Source of the DNA: Mycolicibacterium aubagnense
GTDB taxonomy: Bacteria; Actinomycetota; Actinomycetes; Mycobacteriales; Mycobacteriaceae
Assembly: GCF_010730955.1 (NCBI RefSeq)
Contig: NZ_AP022577.1
Location: 248,001-312,000 of the forward strand
Direction of reading: 5' to 3'
Length of the DNA stretch: 64,000 nt
The translations under genes and the position numbers were made by a program. This document shows positions 1 to 8,704 of this stretch, in pieces. Positions within the stretch are counted from its first letter, which is position 1, and the number at the start of each line of letters is the position of its first letter. Under the pieces are notes generated by a model that was given only the letters and a program-made list of their open reading frames with translations, made no database searches and had not been told where the DNA came from.

Positions 1-759
1 GATACGAAGGGTCCGCTGCGCCGGCCCGCACACCCGGCCGATGGGCACGAGTGTCGGATTGCGCCAATGGTTCTCGCACGCGGCGAGGTACGTCGCGGTG
101 TCGCGGACGCTACGGGTCAGGACGCCCTCGGAGATCATGTTGATCGGCAGGTGGCTGACCTGCTCGCCGTCGCGGTGCCGGCCGCGGCTCGGTTTGAGCC
201 CGACCAGGCCCGCGCAGGCGGCGGGGATCCGGATGGAGCCACCGCCGTCGTTGGCGTGCGCGATGGGCACGACGCCGGCCGCGACCAGCGCCGCCGATCC
301 GCCGGACGAAGCACCGACGGAGTACTCGGTGTGCCAGGGGTTTCGGACCGGCTCCTCGGTCATGTACTCGGTGGTGGCGTTGAAACCGAATTCGGGCATC
401 CGGGTCTTGCCGATCAGCGTCATGCCGGCACTGAGGAACTGCGTCGCGTAGACGCCGTCCTTCTTCGCGGGACCGGCTGTGAACGCCTCCGAACCGTGCG
501 TGGTCGGCAAGCCTGCGACGTCGGTGTTGTCCTTGATGAACGTTGGGACGCCGAAGAATTCGGCGTCCGGATCGGTGCTGTGGCGCGGTGTCGTCTCGCA
601 GGCCACCGCCCGCAGCGTGGGGTCGACGAGCTGTGCGCGGGCTGTCGCCGCAGCCGCCAGCTCGTCGGGGCTGACCTGCATGTCGCGAACCAACCGGGAG
701 AGGCCGACGGCGTCGTGGTCGCCGAGCGCGTCATCGCCGAAGGCGTGGATGGTTGACAT
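1..759 (-). CDS. amidase signature family protein (3'-truncated by window edge)
   Basis: The reading frame runs leftward from ATG at 759 and is still open at base 1, so only the first 253 residues are visible. It is an amidase signature enzyme, expected to hydrolyse C-N amide bonds. The Ser-cisSer-Lys triad can be placed: Lys76 in FIKDN, cis-Ser151 in the GASSGGSAAL loop and nucleophile Ser175 in DGGGSIRIPA. The 24-residue Ser-Ser spacing matches the family. No signal peptide is seen, so it should be cytosolic. It starts 8 nt after the lactone-oxidase stop and is the last visible gene of a three-gene leftward operon. The substrate cannot be told from sequence. Confidence 0.9.
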   Translation of the reverse strand, partial: MSTIHAFGDDALGDHDAVGLSRLVRDMQVSPDELAAAATARAQLVDPTLRAVACETTPRHSTDPDAEFFGVPTFIKDNTDVAGLPTTHGSEAFTAGPAKKDGVYATQFLSAGMTLIGKTRMPEFGFNATTEYMTEEPVRNPWHTEYSVGASSGGSAALVAAGVVPIAHANDGGGSIRIPAACAGLVGLKPSRGRHRDGEQVSHLPINMISEGVLTRSVRDTATYLAACENHWRNPTLVPIGRVCGPAQRTLRI

Positions 760-767
760 CTGGTTCC

Positions 768-2069
768 TCAATCTCCGAGCACTTGCTGTAGGTAGTCGTT
801 GGCGAAAGTCCGCCTGGGATCGAGCTTTTCGCGGACCGCGAGGAAGTCGTCGAACCGGGGGTAGCTGTCCCGCAGGTCCGCGGCGGTGCGGCCATGCATC
901 TTGCCCCAGTGCGGCCGCCCGTCGTAGCGTCGCATGATCTGCTCGACCGCGGCGAAGTACTCGGTCGGGTCGTCGCGCACGTAGCGGTGCACCGCTACGT
1001 AGGCGCTGCGGCGTCCGTACGCGGTGGACAACCAGTTCTCGTCCGCCGCGGCGGCCCGGACCTCGATGGGAAACCCGATGCGCCAACCACGTTCGGCGAT
1101 CAGGCTGCGCACCTCGTCGAAGGCGGCGCCGACCGACTCGTAGGGGACGGCGTATTCCATCTCGCGGAACCGCACGCGCCGCGGCGAGGTGAAGACGCGA
1201 TCGGAACGCTGGGTGTGCTCACGGTCGGACAGGAACCGGGTGACGATGCGGTTCAGCACCGGAACGGCGGTCGGCAGTGCGCTGCCCACCGCACAGATCG
1301 CGCCCAGCACACCGTTCTCCACCAGTTCCTCCTCGATCCATTGGGAGACGGGATTGGTGGACTCGAGCGGGGTGTAGGCGGGCAGCCGGATGTTGGCCTT
1401 GGTGAACGCGACGTCGGTGTGCGGGAACCAGAAGAACTCGAAATGGTCGGTGTGCGTGCAGCGTTCATCGAAGGTCGCGATGATCTCATCGACCGGCTCG
1501 ACGCGTTCAATGGCGTGGATCGCAAAACTGGGGACACATTGCAACGTCACCTCGACGATGATGCCCAGCGCACCCAGGCCGACGCGCGCCGCCGGCAGGA
1601 GTTCGCTGTTCTGCTCCTCGTCGATCCGGACCAGCTCGCCGTTGCCCGCGACCAGCGTCAGCCCGACCACCTGAGTTGCCAGTCCGCCGAACGTCACCCC
1701 GGTGCCGTGGGTGCCGGTGGAAATGGCCCCGGAGATGGTCTGCCGGTCGATGTCGCCCATGTTCTCGAGCGCCAGTCCCTGCGTGGCCAGCAGCGACGTG
1801 AGCTGCCACAGTGGTGTGCCGCCGCCGACGGTGACCCGCTTGCGGTCCCGGTCGACACCGAGCACACCGGCCAGTGCGCCCAGAACCACCTGAATGTCCG
1901 GTGCCACGGCAATGCCCGTGAAACTGTGCCCGGAGCCGACGACCTTGACCCGGCGGCCCGCCGCGGAGGCGCGGGCGACGACGTCGCAGACGTCCGCGGC
2001 AGTGTGGGGCCGCAGCACCTCCGCCGGCTGCGCGGTCGCGCAACGTCCCCAATTCGTCCACTGGGTCAT
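768..2069 (-). CDS. FAD-linked aldono-lactone oxidase/dehydrogenase (L-gulono-1,4-lactone dehydrogenase type)
   Basis: A 433-residue VAO-type flavoprotein. The N-terminal FAD-binding domain contains GSGHSFTG at about 45-52, where His48 is the position that binds FAD covalently in many members, and a G-T-H-G-T-G loop around 117-122. The C-terminal half is an aldonolactone-oxidase domain ending with the HWGKMH region and an NDYL tail typical of the family. It resembles the mycobacterial Rv1771-type L-gulono-1,4-lactone dehydrogenase, which oxidises the lactone toward ascorbate using an acceptor other than O2 (family knowledge). The ATG overlaps the upstream aldolase stop by 4 bp, so translation is probably coupled. 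Confidence 0.85.
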   Translation of the reverse strand: MTQWTNWGRCATAQPAEVLRPHTAADVCDVVARASAAGRRVKVVGSGHSFTGIAVAPDIQVVLGALAGVLGVDRDRKRVTVGGGTPLWQLTSLLATQGLALENMGDIDRQTISGAISTGTHGTGVTFGGLATQVVGLTLVAGNGELVRIDEEQNSELLPAARVGLGALGIIVEVTLQCVPSFAIHAIERVEPVDEIIATFDERCTHTDHFEFFWFPHTDVAFTKANIRLPAYTPLESTNPVSQWIEEELVENGVLGAICAVGSALPTAVPVLNRIVTRFLSDREHTQRSDRVFTSPRRVRFREMEYAVPYESVGAAFDEVRSLIAERGWRIGFPIEVRAAAADENWLSTAYGRRSAYVAVHRYVRDDPTEYFAAVEQIMRRYDGRPHWGKMHGRTAADLRDSYPRFDDFLAVREKLDPRRTFANDYLQQVLGD

Positions 2070-3334
2070 AGGAATGTTTGCCCTTCGCCTCGGTAGGTGG
2101 CGGCCGCACCGACGGTGTGTCCGTCCCGGACCAACAAGAATCGGTCGACGTGCTCGCTGAGCTCACCGGCCTTGCAGTGCCGGAACCACACGCGGTCACC
2201 GATGGCCAGTGCGGCAGCGGCCCTTCCGGTGACCGGGGTCTGTACCTCGCCGGCCATCTCCGCGGCCAGCAGACTCAGCCCCGGAGGCCAGACCGGTTGC
2301 GGCACCCGGTCTTTGGCCGGCGGTCCGGAGGCGATCCAGCCGCCGCCGAGTACCGTCGCGATCTGCGGTGCGGGCTTGCGCACGACCGACAGCGCGAACG
2401 CCGCGGCCGGTGCGGGTGAGAAGCCACGGTAGGTGTCGAACAGGTGGGGACCGAAAAGGCCACTGCCCGCGGCGACTTCGGTGACCGCGGGATCGGAGGC
2501 GGTGTACTCGATGGATCCGGTCCCGCCGCCGTTGACGAACTCGAGGTCCGCCACCTGCCGTACCGCGGCCACCGCGCGACCGCGGCGTTCGAGCAGTTCG
2601 TCCTTGGACCGTCGTTGCATCCATCGGATCAGTCGGGACCGTGCGGCCTGGCCCCGCACATCGTCACCGACACCGGCAATCTGAGCTTCGTAGGACATGA
2701 GGCCCACCAGCGAGAAGCCCGGGCGGCCGGCGATGGCCACAGCCAGGGCGCGGGCCTGTGCGGCGGTGTGGACGGGGGAGCGGCGTACGCCGAGATGGCC
2801 GAGTGCCGGTGCCTGCCACGACGCGTCGAGATCGAGACACACCCGGAGCGCGGGCCGCGTCGACGGCGCGGCGACGGCGTCCAGCAGATCCAGCTGCGCC
2901 ACGTCGTCCACCATGAGGGTCACCCGGGCCGCCAACTCCGGCGACGACGCCAACCGGGCTATCGCGGTGCGGTCGGCTGTCGGGTAACCGACCACGATGT
3001 CGTCGTGCGGGGGATGCGCCGCATCGCCCTCGGCCAGCCACAGCGCTTCGGGCAACGTGAAGGCCAATACGCCGGCATAGCCGTCGACGGCGGTGACGGC
3101 GTCCAGAATCGCCCGCGACCGAACCGATTTGGACGCCACCCGGATCGGTGTTCCAGCAGCGCGGCGGCGCAGGTCGTGCACGTTGTGGCGCAGCGCGCCG
3201 AGGTCGATCGCGGCCAGTGGCGTTTCGAGATGCGAGGTCGCGTCGGTCAATGCCGGCCAATATGTGGCCGGACGCGCCCACGACCCCTCGACGGAAGGCG
3301 GATCCGACAGATCGACCGGCATTGACGACACCAT
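2066..3334 (-). CDS. alanine racemase N-domain / D-threonine aldolase-like PLP protein
   Basis: Fold-type III PLP enzyme related to amino-acid deaminases, D-threonine aldolases and alanine racemases. An N-terminal barrel carries the Schiff-base lysine in RVASKSVRS (Lys69 from the chosen start). A C-terminal D-Ser-dehydratase-like beta domain includes a final HCKAGEL segment typical of the metal/PLP aldolase group. The frame is open back to 3409, but homology starts late. ATG 3334 or 3322 or GTG 3331 are all possible, and none has a good Shine-Dalgarno. It is the first gene of the leftward operon with the lactone oxidase and amidase, and is divergent from the AraC gene, which may regulate it. 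The exact reaction is not known. Confidence 0.75.
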   Translation of the reverse strand: MVSSMPVDLSDPPSVEGSWARPATYWPALTDATSHLETPLAAIDLGALRHNVHDLRRRAAGTPIRVASKSVRSRAILDAVTAVDGYAGVLAFTLPEALWLAEGDAAHPPHDDIVVGYPTADRTAIARLASSPELAARVTLMVDDVAQLDLLDAVAAPSTRPALRVCLDLDASWQAPALGHLGVRRSPVHTAAQARALAVAIAGRPGFSLVGLMSYEAQIAGVGDDVRGQAARSRLIRWMQRRSKDELLERRGRAVAAVRQVADLEFVNGGGTGSIEYTASDPAVTEVAAGSGLFGPHLFDTYRGFSPAPAAAFALSVVRKPAPQIATVLGGGWIASGPPAKDRVPQPVWPPGLSLLAAEMAGEVQTPVTGRAAAALAIGDRVWFRHCKAGELSEHVDRFLLVRDGHTVGAAATYRGEGQTFL

Positions 3335-3423
3335 GGATCGGGAGCTAACCGCATGTCGCTGGGTGCGCACGAGGGCATCGGTGACCACAATGGGGGGAAA
3401 ACCGGACACATGTAGGAGGTGGG

Positions 3424-4428
3424 GTGGACAAGGAAAACGCGGCGTTCATCCCGACGTCGGTGCTCGTCAACGTCGTCGACGTGGCCGATCGCGCGGGTCT
3501 GCCGACCGAGCGGTGGCTGGCCGCCGCGGGCCTGTCGGCCGCGACGCTCAACTCGCCCGACGCGCGGGTCTCGTTCCGGCAGGCGGCGCTCGTCCTGCGG
3601 CGTGCGGTGCGCGCCATGCCGGACCGCGGACTGGGGATCGATGTCGGGGCCCGTGACATGTTCGTGTCGTTCGGCGTGCTCGGACTGGCCATTCGCTCCG
3701 CGGAAAACCTGGGCATGGCAATGCAGGTCGGCCTCGAACTGCATCAGAGCGCCGGCAGCCTGATGGACGTCGGCGCCGAGCTCATCGGCGACACCTTTGC
3801 GCTGCGGGCCTACGAGCGGCACCCGGAACCGGAGCTGCTGCCCTTCCTGTGTGAGGAGCTGTTCTGCAGCGTGCTGGTCACCGTCAGGACCGTGCTCGAG
3901 CTGCCCCAGCAGACGCCCGAGTACGTACAGGTCAGCTATCCCGCACCGGTCTACGCGCACCGGTATCGCGAGTTCTTCGGCTGCCCGGTCCTGTTCAACG
4001 CCGACGCCAACCGGCTGGCGTTCCCCGATCCGCTGTGGTCGCAGCGGCTACCGCGCGCCGATCCGGCCACGCACGCGGTCGCGGTCGCCGCCTGCCGCGA
4101 CATGTTGACCCAGGGGGAGCCGCCGACCGACGTGGTGCAGACCGTCGAGACGATGTTGCGCGACAGCGTGCGAGACCCGCTGACCATGGCCCAGATCGCC
4201 AAACGGCTGGGTATGACGGAGCGCACGCTGCGTCGGCGTCTCGGTGCCGATGGTCAGCAATTCAGCGCGCTCCGCGACAAGGTCCGCAGCGAACGGGCAC
4301 GGTATCTGGTCCGTGAGACGGCGATGCCGGTGCACGCCATCGCCACCGAGGTCGGGTTCACCGACCCGCGGGAATTCCGCCGGGCGTACGTCAAATGGAC
4401 CGGTCATCCGCCTACGCACGATCGATAG
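3424..4428 (+). CDS. AraC family transcriptional regulator
   Basis: A 334-residue regulator starting with GTG at 3424, 4 nt after a strong AGGAGGT (3414-3420). Residues 1-200 resemble the arabinose-binding-like effector domain found in mycobacterial AraC/OruR-type regulators. The C-terminal 90 residues hold the double helix-turn-helix, recognisable from MAQIAKRLGMTERTLRRRL and the second helix region VHAIATEVGFTDPREFRRAY. It diverges from the aldolase-oxidase-amidase operon across a gap of about 90 bp, the usual arrangement for a local activator. The gene's stop abuts that of the convergent FAD monooxygenase. Confidence 0.9.
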   Translation: MDKENAAFIPTSVLVNVVDVADRAGLPTERWLAAAGLSAATLNSPDARVSFRQAALVLRRAVRAMPDRGLGIDVGARDMFVSFGVLGLAIRSAENLGMAMQVGLELHQSAGSLMDVGAELIGDTFALRAYERHPEPELLPFLCEELFCSVLVTVRTVLELPQQTPEYVQVSYPAPVYAHRYREFFGCPVLFNADANRLAFPDPLWSQRLPRADPATHAVAVAACRDMLTQGEPPTDVVQTVETMLRDSVRDPLTMAQIAKRLGMTERTLRRRLGADGQQFSALRDKVRSERARYLVRETAMPVHAIATEVGFTDPREFRRAYVKWTGHPPTHDR

Positions 4429-5637
4429 TCACGACCGATAATCCGGCAGGTCGATGGACTCGGCCGTGGAGAACCACTTGCGCCCGGCATATAACCGAAG
4501 CGGCCAGCGCTGCACCCATTTCATGGCGGTCGCTCCGGTGGAGATCTCCCGGTCGGTCATCGGTGCGTAGCCGTCGAGGCCCCCGGGCAGATCCTGACAC
4601 CGGTCGACGTACGGCCGCATGACCTTCTCGTAGCGCCGCAGCGCCGCCTCGATGCCGGCAGCGTCGAGCGCCGCGGCCGGTCCGAGTTCACCGGCCAATA
4701 CGTAGGCACCGACGAGGGCCAGGCTGGTCCCCATCCCGGACAACGGCGATGCGCAGTAGCCGGCGTCGCCGCACAGCGTGACCCGGCCCGTCGACCAGGT
4801 GTCCATGTGCACCTGGACAAAGTCGTCGAAGTAGAAGTCGTCGGATCGTGCTGCGGCACTGAGTAGTTCGTCGCAGTACCACCCGGCGTCGCGGAACCGG
4901 TCGGCCAGTAGAGCTCGCTGCGCGTCGGCGTCGCGGCGGTCGTACTCGATGGGCTCGGACCGGAATGCCAGACCGGCCTTGGCGGTCGCGGCGTCGTGCG
5001 AAGGGCGCAGCGAGGCGTTGAGCCCACCGGCGGCCTGGAACATCAGGAACCAGCCATCCAGACCGATCATGTCCGGTGCGGTGAACCAGGCGTTGTAGCC
5101 GCCGAGCCGCCGGATGAACTGTTCTTCCGGGCCGAACGCCAGCTGCCGCACCGCCGAATGTGGGCCGTCGGCGCCGACGACCAGATCGGCCTCGAGCACG
5201 CTGCCATCGGTCAGCGCCGCACGCACGCCCGAGCCGTCCTGATCGAGCGCCGAAATCCGGGTGCCGAAGCGGTACTCGGCCGCCTCGCAGGTGGCCTGGT
5301 AGAGGACATCGGTGAGGTCGCCGCGCAGGATCTCGAACTCGGACACGATCCCGTTGCCGTCGAACGCCTCGACCGGCATCTCCGCCCGTCGGGTGCCATC
5401 AGAGCGCACCCAGGCGATGCCGCGTTGATACAGGCACCGCTCGGTCATCGCTGTCATGAGCCCCATGCGGCTCACCACTTCGCGGCCGGCGCCGCGCAGG
5501 TCGACCGTCTGCCCGCCCGGACGGATGCCCGGCGCCGCCTCGACGATCACCACCCGGTAGCCGGCACTCGAGAGCCAGTGGGCCAGTGCGGGTCCGGCGA
5601 TCCCGGCGCCGCTGATCAACACCGTTGGTCGCGCCAT
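4429..5637 (-). CDS. FAD-dependent aromatic-hydroxylase-type monooxygenase
   Basis: A 402-residue flavoprotein of the p-hydroxybenzoate hydroxylase (PHBH/UbiH) class. It has the three fingerprint motifs: GAGIAGPALA near residue 10 (ADP of FAD), the internal D-G motif in VVGADGPHSAVR, and the G-D motif in LCGDAGYCASPLSGMG for the FAD ribityl. The ATG at 5637 is chosen because the Rossmann strand starts immediately after it. The reading frame itself is open far upstream (to about 7323), but that stretch is antisense to the sulfatase and is rejected. Substrate unknown. Such enzymes hydroxylate or oxidise aromatics, polyketides or tetracycline-like drugs using NAD(P)H. Confidence 0.85.
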   Translation of the reverse strand: MARPTVLISGAGIAGPALAHWLSSAGYRVVIVEAAPGIRPGGQTVDLRGAGREVVSRMGLMTAMTERCLYQRGIAWVRSDGTRRAEMPVEAFDGNGIVSEFEILRGDLTDVLYQATCEAAEYRFGTRISALDQDGSGVRAALTDGSVLEADLVVGADGPHSAVRQLAFGPEEQFIRRLGGYNAWFTAPDMIGLDGWFLMFQAAGGLNASLRPSHDAATAKAGLAFRSEPIEYDRRDADAQRALLADRFRDAGWYCDELLSAAARSDDFYFDDFVQVHMDTWSTGRVTLCGDAGYCASPLSGMGTSLALVGAYVLAGELGPAAALDAAGIEAALRRYEKVMRPYVDRCQDLPGGLDGYAPMTDREISTGATAMKWVQRWPLRLYAGRKWFSTAESIDLPDYRS

Positions 5638-5700
5638 GGGCGAAAGCCTATGGCATGTGGCCGATCCCGGGGTTTTCAGCGTGCCGACGGCATTCGCTCC

Positions 5701-5706
5701 TAGGCT
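5701..5706 (+). promoter_or_regulatory. -10 element (TAGGCT) of leaderless sulfatase promoter
   Basis: TAGGCT fits the mycobacterial TANNNT -10 consensus and lies 6 nt before the sulfatase ATG at 5713. That puts the transcription start at or beside the A of ATG, as in leaderless mRNAs. No Shine-Dalgarno is present. Inference from spacing only. Confidence 0.5.
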
Positions 5707-5712
5707 GGCCCC

Positions 5713-7383
5713 ATGGCGGATATCGACCGACGGACAGTACTCAAAGGCACGGCGGCAGCAGCGGGGGTTGCCGCGGCGGGGGTGGGCGGCTACCAATTGT
5801 TGTCCCGGGCGGGCCGTGACCATTCGGCAGGCAGGCCCAACATCCTGGTGATCATCGTCGACCAGATGCGCGCGCCCCAATGGTTCCCCGACGCGACGAA
5901 GCTCGGCGAACTGCTGCCCAACCTGGACCGCCTGCGGCAGCGCAGTGTGTCCTTCGAGTCGCACTACTCGGCGTCCAACATGTGCACGCCATCGCGCGGT
6001 GTGCTGACCACCGGGCTGTACTCGCATCAGACGGGCTGCCTGTACACCGGCGAGGGGGCCACCGAATCCACCCTGGCGCCTCGCTTTCCGACGTGGGGCA
6101 CCATGCTGCGCGAGCAGGGTTACCGGACCTGGTGGTGGGGCAAGTGGCACCTGGGTGATGTTGCCGACACCACGCCGGACGGCCTTGACGTCCACGGCTT
6201 TTCGGGTGGCACGTACCCATCGCCGAACGGCGGACCGAACCAGGGGCTGAAGGTCGACCACACCATCGTCGACCAGTTCGACGGGTGGTTCGCCGACCAC
6301 GCGGGCAGCGGACCGTGGTGCACCACAGTGTCCCTGGTGAACCCGCACGACATCTGCTGGTGGCCGAGAAACCCACTGCCCGATGATGTTCCGCACGTGT
6401 TCTCCGGGCTGCCCGTCAACTTCGAGACGCCCGAGGACATGCGCCGGCGCGGTAAGCCGCAACTGCAGATCGACTATATGAACTTCATGTCGCCGCTCAT
6501 GACGGGCCCGGTGCCGTATTCCGGTCCCGAGATGGCGGTGCAATGGGCTCGGTGCCTCGACAACTACCTGTGGCTGCACCAGCAGGTGGATGTCCAGATC
6601 GGCCGGGTGCTCGCCACCCTGGCGTCGCGCCCGGACGTGGAGCGCGACACCGTTGTGGTGTTCACCTCGGACCACGGTGAGTACGCCGGCTCGCATGGCC
6701 TGCGCGGTAAGGGCGCGGCGATCTATGAGGAGTCCATCCGGGTGCCGCTGTACATCCACGACCCCGCCGGCCATCTGACCCCCAAACCTGGTGAGCGCCG
6801 CGGACAGCTGACCTCCAGTGTGGACATCGCGCCGCTGCTCCTGACCATCGCCGCCGGCGGTAACGGCTGGCGCTCCGACGGCCGCTTCACCTATCTGCAG
6901 GTGCGCGGCGATATCGCCGCCGTTGCGGCCGATTCCGGTGCGGCGGGCCGTCGTTGGGTCGCGCACGCCACCGACGACATGTCCGTGGAGGAAATGGCGA
7001 CGCTGATGAAATCGCCCGCGGTGCAGAAGATGATGGGCGGCCGCCCGCTGTCCACCGAGATTCCGACCTCGGCGCCGAGTCACATCGTCGCGGTGCGCAC
7101 GCCGGATGCGAAGTTCGGCCGCTACTCCTACTGGCAGCGCGGCGGCATGGAGACGGACCATTCCCGCAAGATCGACTACGAGCTCTACGACTACGAATTG
7201 CCCTCGGGCGCAAACGAACTTGATAACCAGGCAGGCCGCAGCACCAAGCAGGCCCGGTTGCAAGGCTTGCTCGACAACGAGGTGCTGCCCGAGCTGCGGG
7301 CGCCACTGCCGGCCTGGATGCACGACGCCCAGGAGCAGGGCATGGCTGACATGCAGCGACTCACCGCAGCTCGAGCCGGATAG
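5713..7383 (+). CDS. Tat-exported arylsulfatase-family hydrolase
   Basis: A 556-residue sulfatase. The N-terminus has a twin-arginine signal (DRRTVLKG at 5-12, then an Ala/Gly-rich hydrophobic core to about 33), so it is probably exported folded. The catalytic motif C-T-P-S-R is at 91-95; Cys91 would be oxidised to formylglycine by an FGE-type maturase not seen here. A metal-site segment VIIVDQM at 47-53 has Asp50-Gln51 where many sulfatases have Asp-Asp. TSDHGEYAG around 315 supplies the second metal Asp-His pair. Its start is probably leaderless. It is convergent with the serine hydrolase, and the stops abut. It may release sulfate from sulfate esters; the substrate is not predictable. Confidence 0.9.
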   Translation: MADIDRRTVLKGTAAAAGVAAAGVGGYQLLSRAGRDHSAGRPNILVIIVDQMRAPQWFPDATKLGELLPNLDRLRQRSVSFESHYSASNMCTPSRGVLTTGLYSHQTGCLYTGEGATESTLAPRFPTWGTMLREQGYRTWWWGKWHLGDVADTTPDGLDVHGFSGGTYPSPNGGPNQGLKVDHTIVDQFDGWFADHAGSGPWCTTVSLVNPHDICWWPRNPLPDDVPHVFSGLPVNFETPEDMRRRGKPQLQIDYMNFMSPLMTGPVPYSGPEMAVQWARCLDNYLWLHQQVDVQIGRVLATLASRPDVERDTVVVFTSDHGEYAGSHGLRGKGAAIYEESIRVPLYIHDPAGHLTPKPGERRGQLTSSVDIAPLLLTIAAGGNGWRSDGRFTYLQVRGDIAAVAADSGAAGRRWVAHATDDMSVEEMATLMKSPAVQKMMGGRPLSTEIPTSAPSHIVAVRTPDAKFGRYSYWQRGGMETDHSRKIDYELYDYELPSGANELDNQAGRSTKQARLQGLLDNEVLPELRAPLPAWMHDAQEQGMADMQRLTAARAG

Positions 7384-8607
7384 CTATAAACCCAGCGCCT
7401 GGTAGGTCCGCTTCACGAATTTCGGACGCGCCGAACGGAGCTTGGCTTGAGAGGCGTTGCCCGCGACCGCGGCTGCGGCATCCACGCTGAGCTCGGGCTG
7501 ATTCTGGATCAGGTAGATCAGGATCAGGTTCGCGCTCGGGTCCGCCTGCCACCAGGTGCCGAACGCGCCCGGCCAGCTGAACGTGCCGGGGCCACCCGGG
7601 CCGAAGAACGGCGTCGCCTTGGCCTCGTCGGTCACCAGCGACAGGTTCAGCCCGAAGCCGCGGCCGATCCAGAACGGCGCACCGAGGAAATTCTGCGACT
7701 TCTGCTCGGCGGTCAACCGGTCGGTGCGCATCGACTGCACCGATTCCTCCGACAGCACCCGCACTCCGTCGATCTCGCCGCCGGCCAGCAGCATCCGCGC
7801 GAAGGTCAGGTAGTCGTCGACCGTCGACCAGAGACCGCCGCCGCCGGCGCAGAACGTCGGCGGCACCACCTGCGGCGGCCCCATCTTCCCGGGCTGCAGG
7901 CTGAGCGAGTCCCCATTGGCGACCAGCTGGTACATCGTTGCCGCGCGACGCCGGCCCGAGTGCGTCACCGCGAAACCGGTATCGACCATGTTCAGCGGCT
8001 TGAATATGCGCTCCGCCAACACATCCGGCAGCGGCTTGCCCTCGATGCGGGACAGGATGAAGCCCAGCACGTCGGTGGACTGGCTGTAGGTCAGCGCGTC
8101 ACCGGGCTGGTGGGCCAGGGGCAGCTGGCCCAGCTCGGCCAGCCAGCGGTCCGGGTCCTGCAGCGACTGCAGCTTGTTGTATGCCCTGCCCAGTGGCGGC
8201 GGCACCGTGAACCCGTAGGCCAGGCCACCGCGGTGGGTCATGAGGTCCTCGATGGTGATGGGCCGCCGAGCGGGTACGGAACGCTCCAGCGGACCCTCGA
8301 TGCTCGTCATCACCCGCGGGTTGGCCAGCTCGGGCACCCAGTTCGCGATGGGGTCGGTCAGGGCCAGCCGGCCCTCGTCGACCAGCGTCATGGCCGCCGC
8401 GACAGTGATGGGCTTGGACATCGACGCGATGCGAAACACGGTGTCGCGCTCCATCGGCAGCTTGGCCTCGACGTCGCGGTGGCCGAGCGTGTTGACCTGC
8501 CGCACCGCGCCGTCCTGCCACACCAGCGTGACCGCGCCGGCCAGCAGGCCGGTGTCGATCGCCGCGCTGACCGATTCGGTATTCGCGTCGAGATTCACCC
8601 CGGTCAC
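7384..8607 (-). CDS. serine beta-lactamase-like hydrolase (class C / esterase family)
   Basis: A beta-lactamase-fold serine hydrolase with the S-x-x-K nucleophile motif at 62-65 (SMSK in RIASMSKPIT). There is a Y-S-Q in place of Y-x-N (LTYSQSTD) and a C-terminal G-x-G region (FFGPGGPGTF). No signal peptide is apparent from the GTG at 8607, giving 407 aa. The frame is open to 8757, and ATGs at 8652 and 8682 are alternatives, so the start is uncertain. Family members include EstB-type esterases and penicillin-binding-like proteins, and true beta-lactamase activity should not be assumed. It diverges from the MHS transporter. Confidence 0.8.
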   Translation of the reverse strand: MTGVNLDANTESVSAAIDTGLLAGAVTLVWQDGAVRQVNTLGHRDVEAKLPMERDTVFRIASMSKPITVAAAMTLVDEGRLALTDPIANWVPELANPRVMTSIEGPLERSVPARRPITIEDLMTHRGGLAYGFTVPPPLGRAYNKLQSLQDPDRWLAELGQLPLAHQPGDALTYSQSTDVLGFILSRIEGKPLPDVLAERIFKPLNMVDTGFAVTHSGRRRAATMYQLVANGDSLSLQPGKMGPPQVVPPTFCAGGGGLWSTVDDYLTFARMLLAGGEIDGVRVLSEESVQSMRTDRLTAEQKSQNFLGAPFWIGRGFGLNLSLVTDEAKATPFFGPGGPGTFSWPGAFGTWWQADPSANLILIYLIQNQPELSVDAAAAVAGNASQAKLRSARPKFVKRTYQALGL

Positions 8608-8691
8608 GTTAGCTGGTGGGTGCCGCGGCTCTCGCGGTGCCGTCCGAGCCATCGGGAAGCCAAATCGCTCGGCCGCCGGCATGCGGTAGGC

Positions 8692-8697
8692 AATACT
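8692..8697 (+). promoter_or_regulatory. -10-like AATACT before the MHS transporter
   Basis: AATACT ends 7 nt before the GTG at 8705, the spacing expected for a leaderless transcript. No Shine-Dalgarno is visible. Weak because the first base departs from TANNNT. Confidence 0.3.
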
Positions 8698-8704
8698 GCC
8701 TGAC

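Noticed and set aside
5638..7323. Upstream part of a 964-residue leftward reading frame running into the FAD monooxygenase
   Set aside because: It is antisense to the well-supported sulfatase and has Arg/Gly/Val-rich shadow composition. The flavoprotein clearly begins at 5637.
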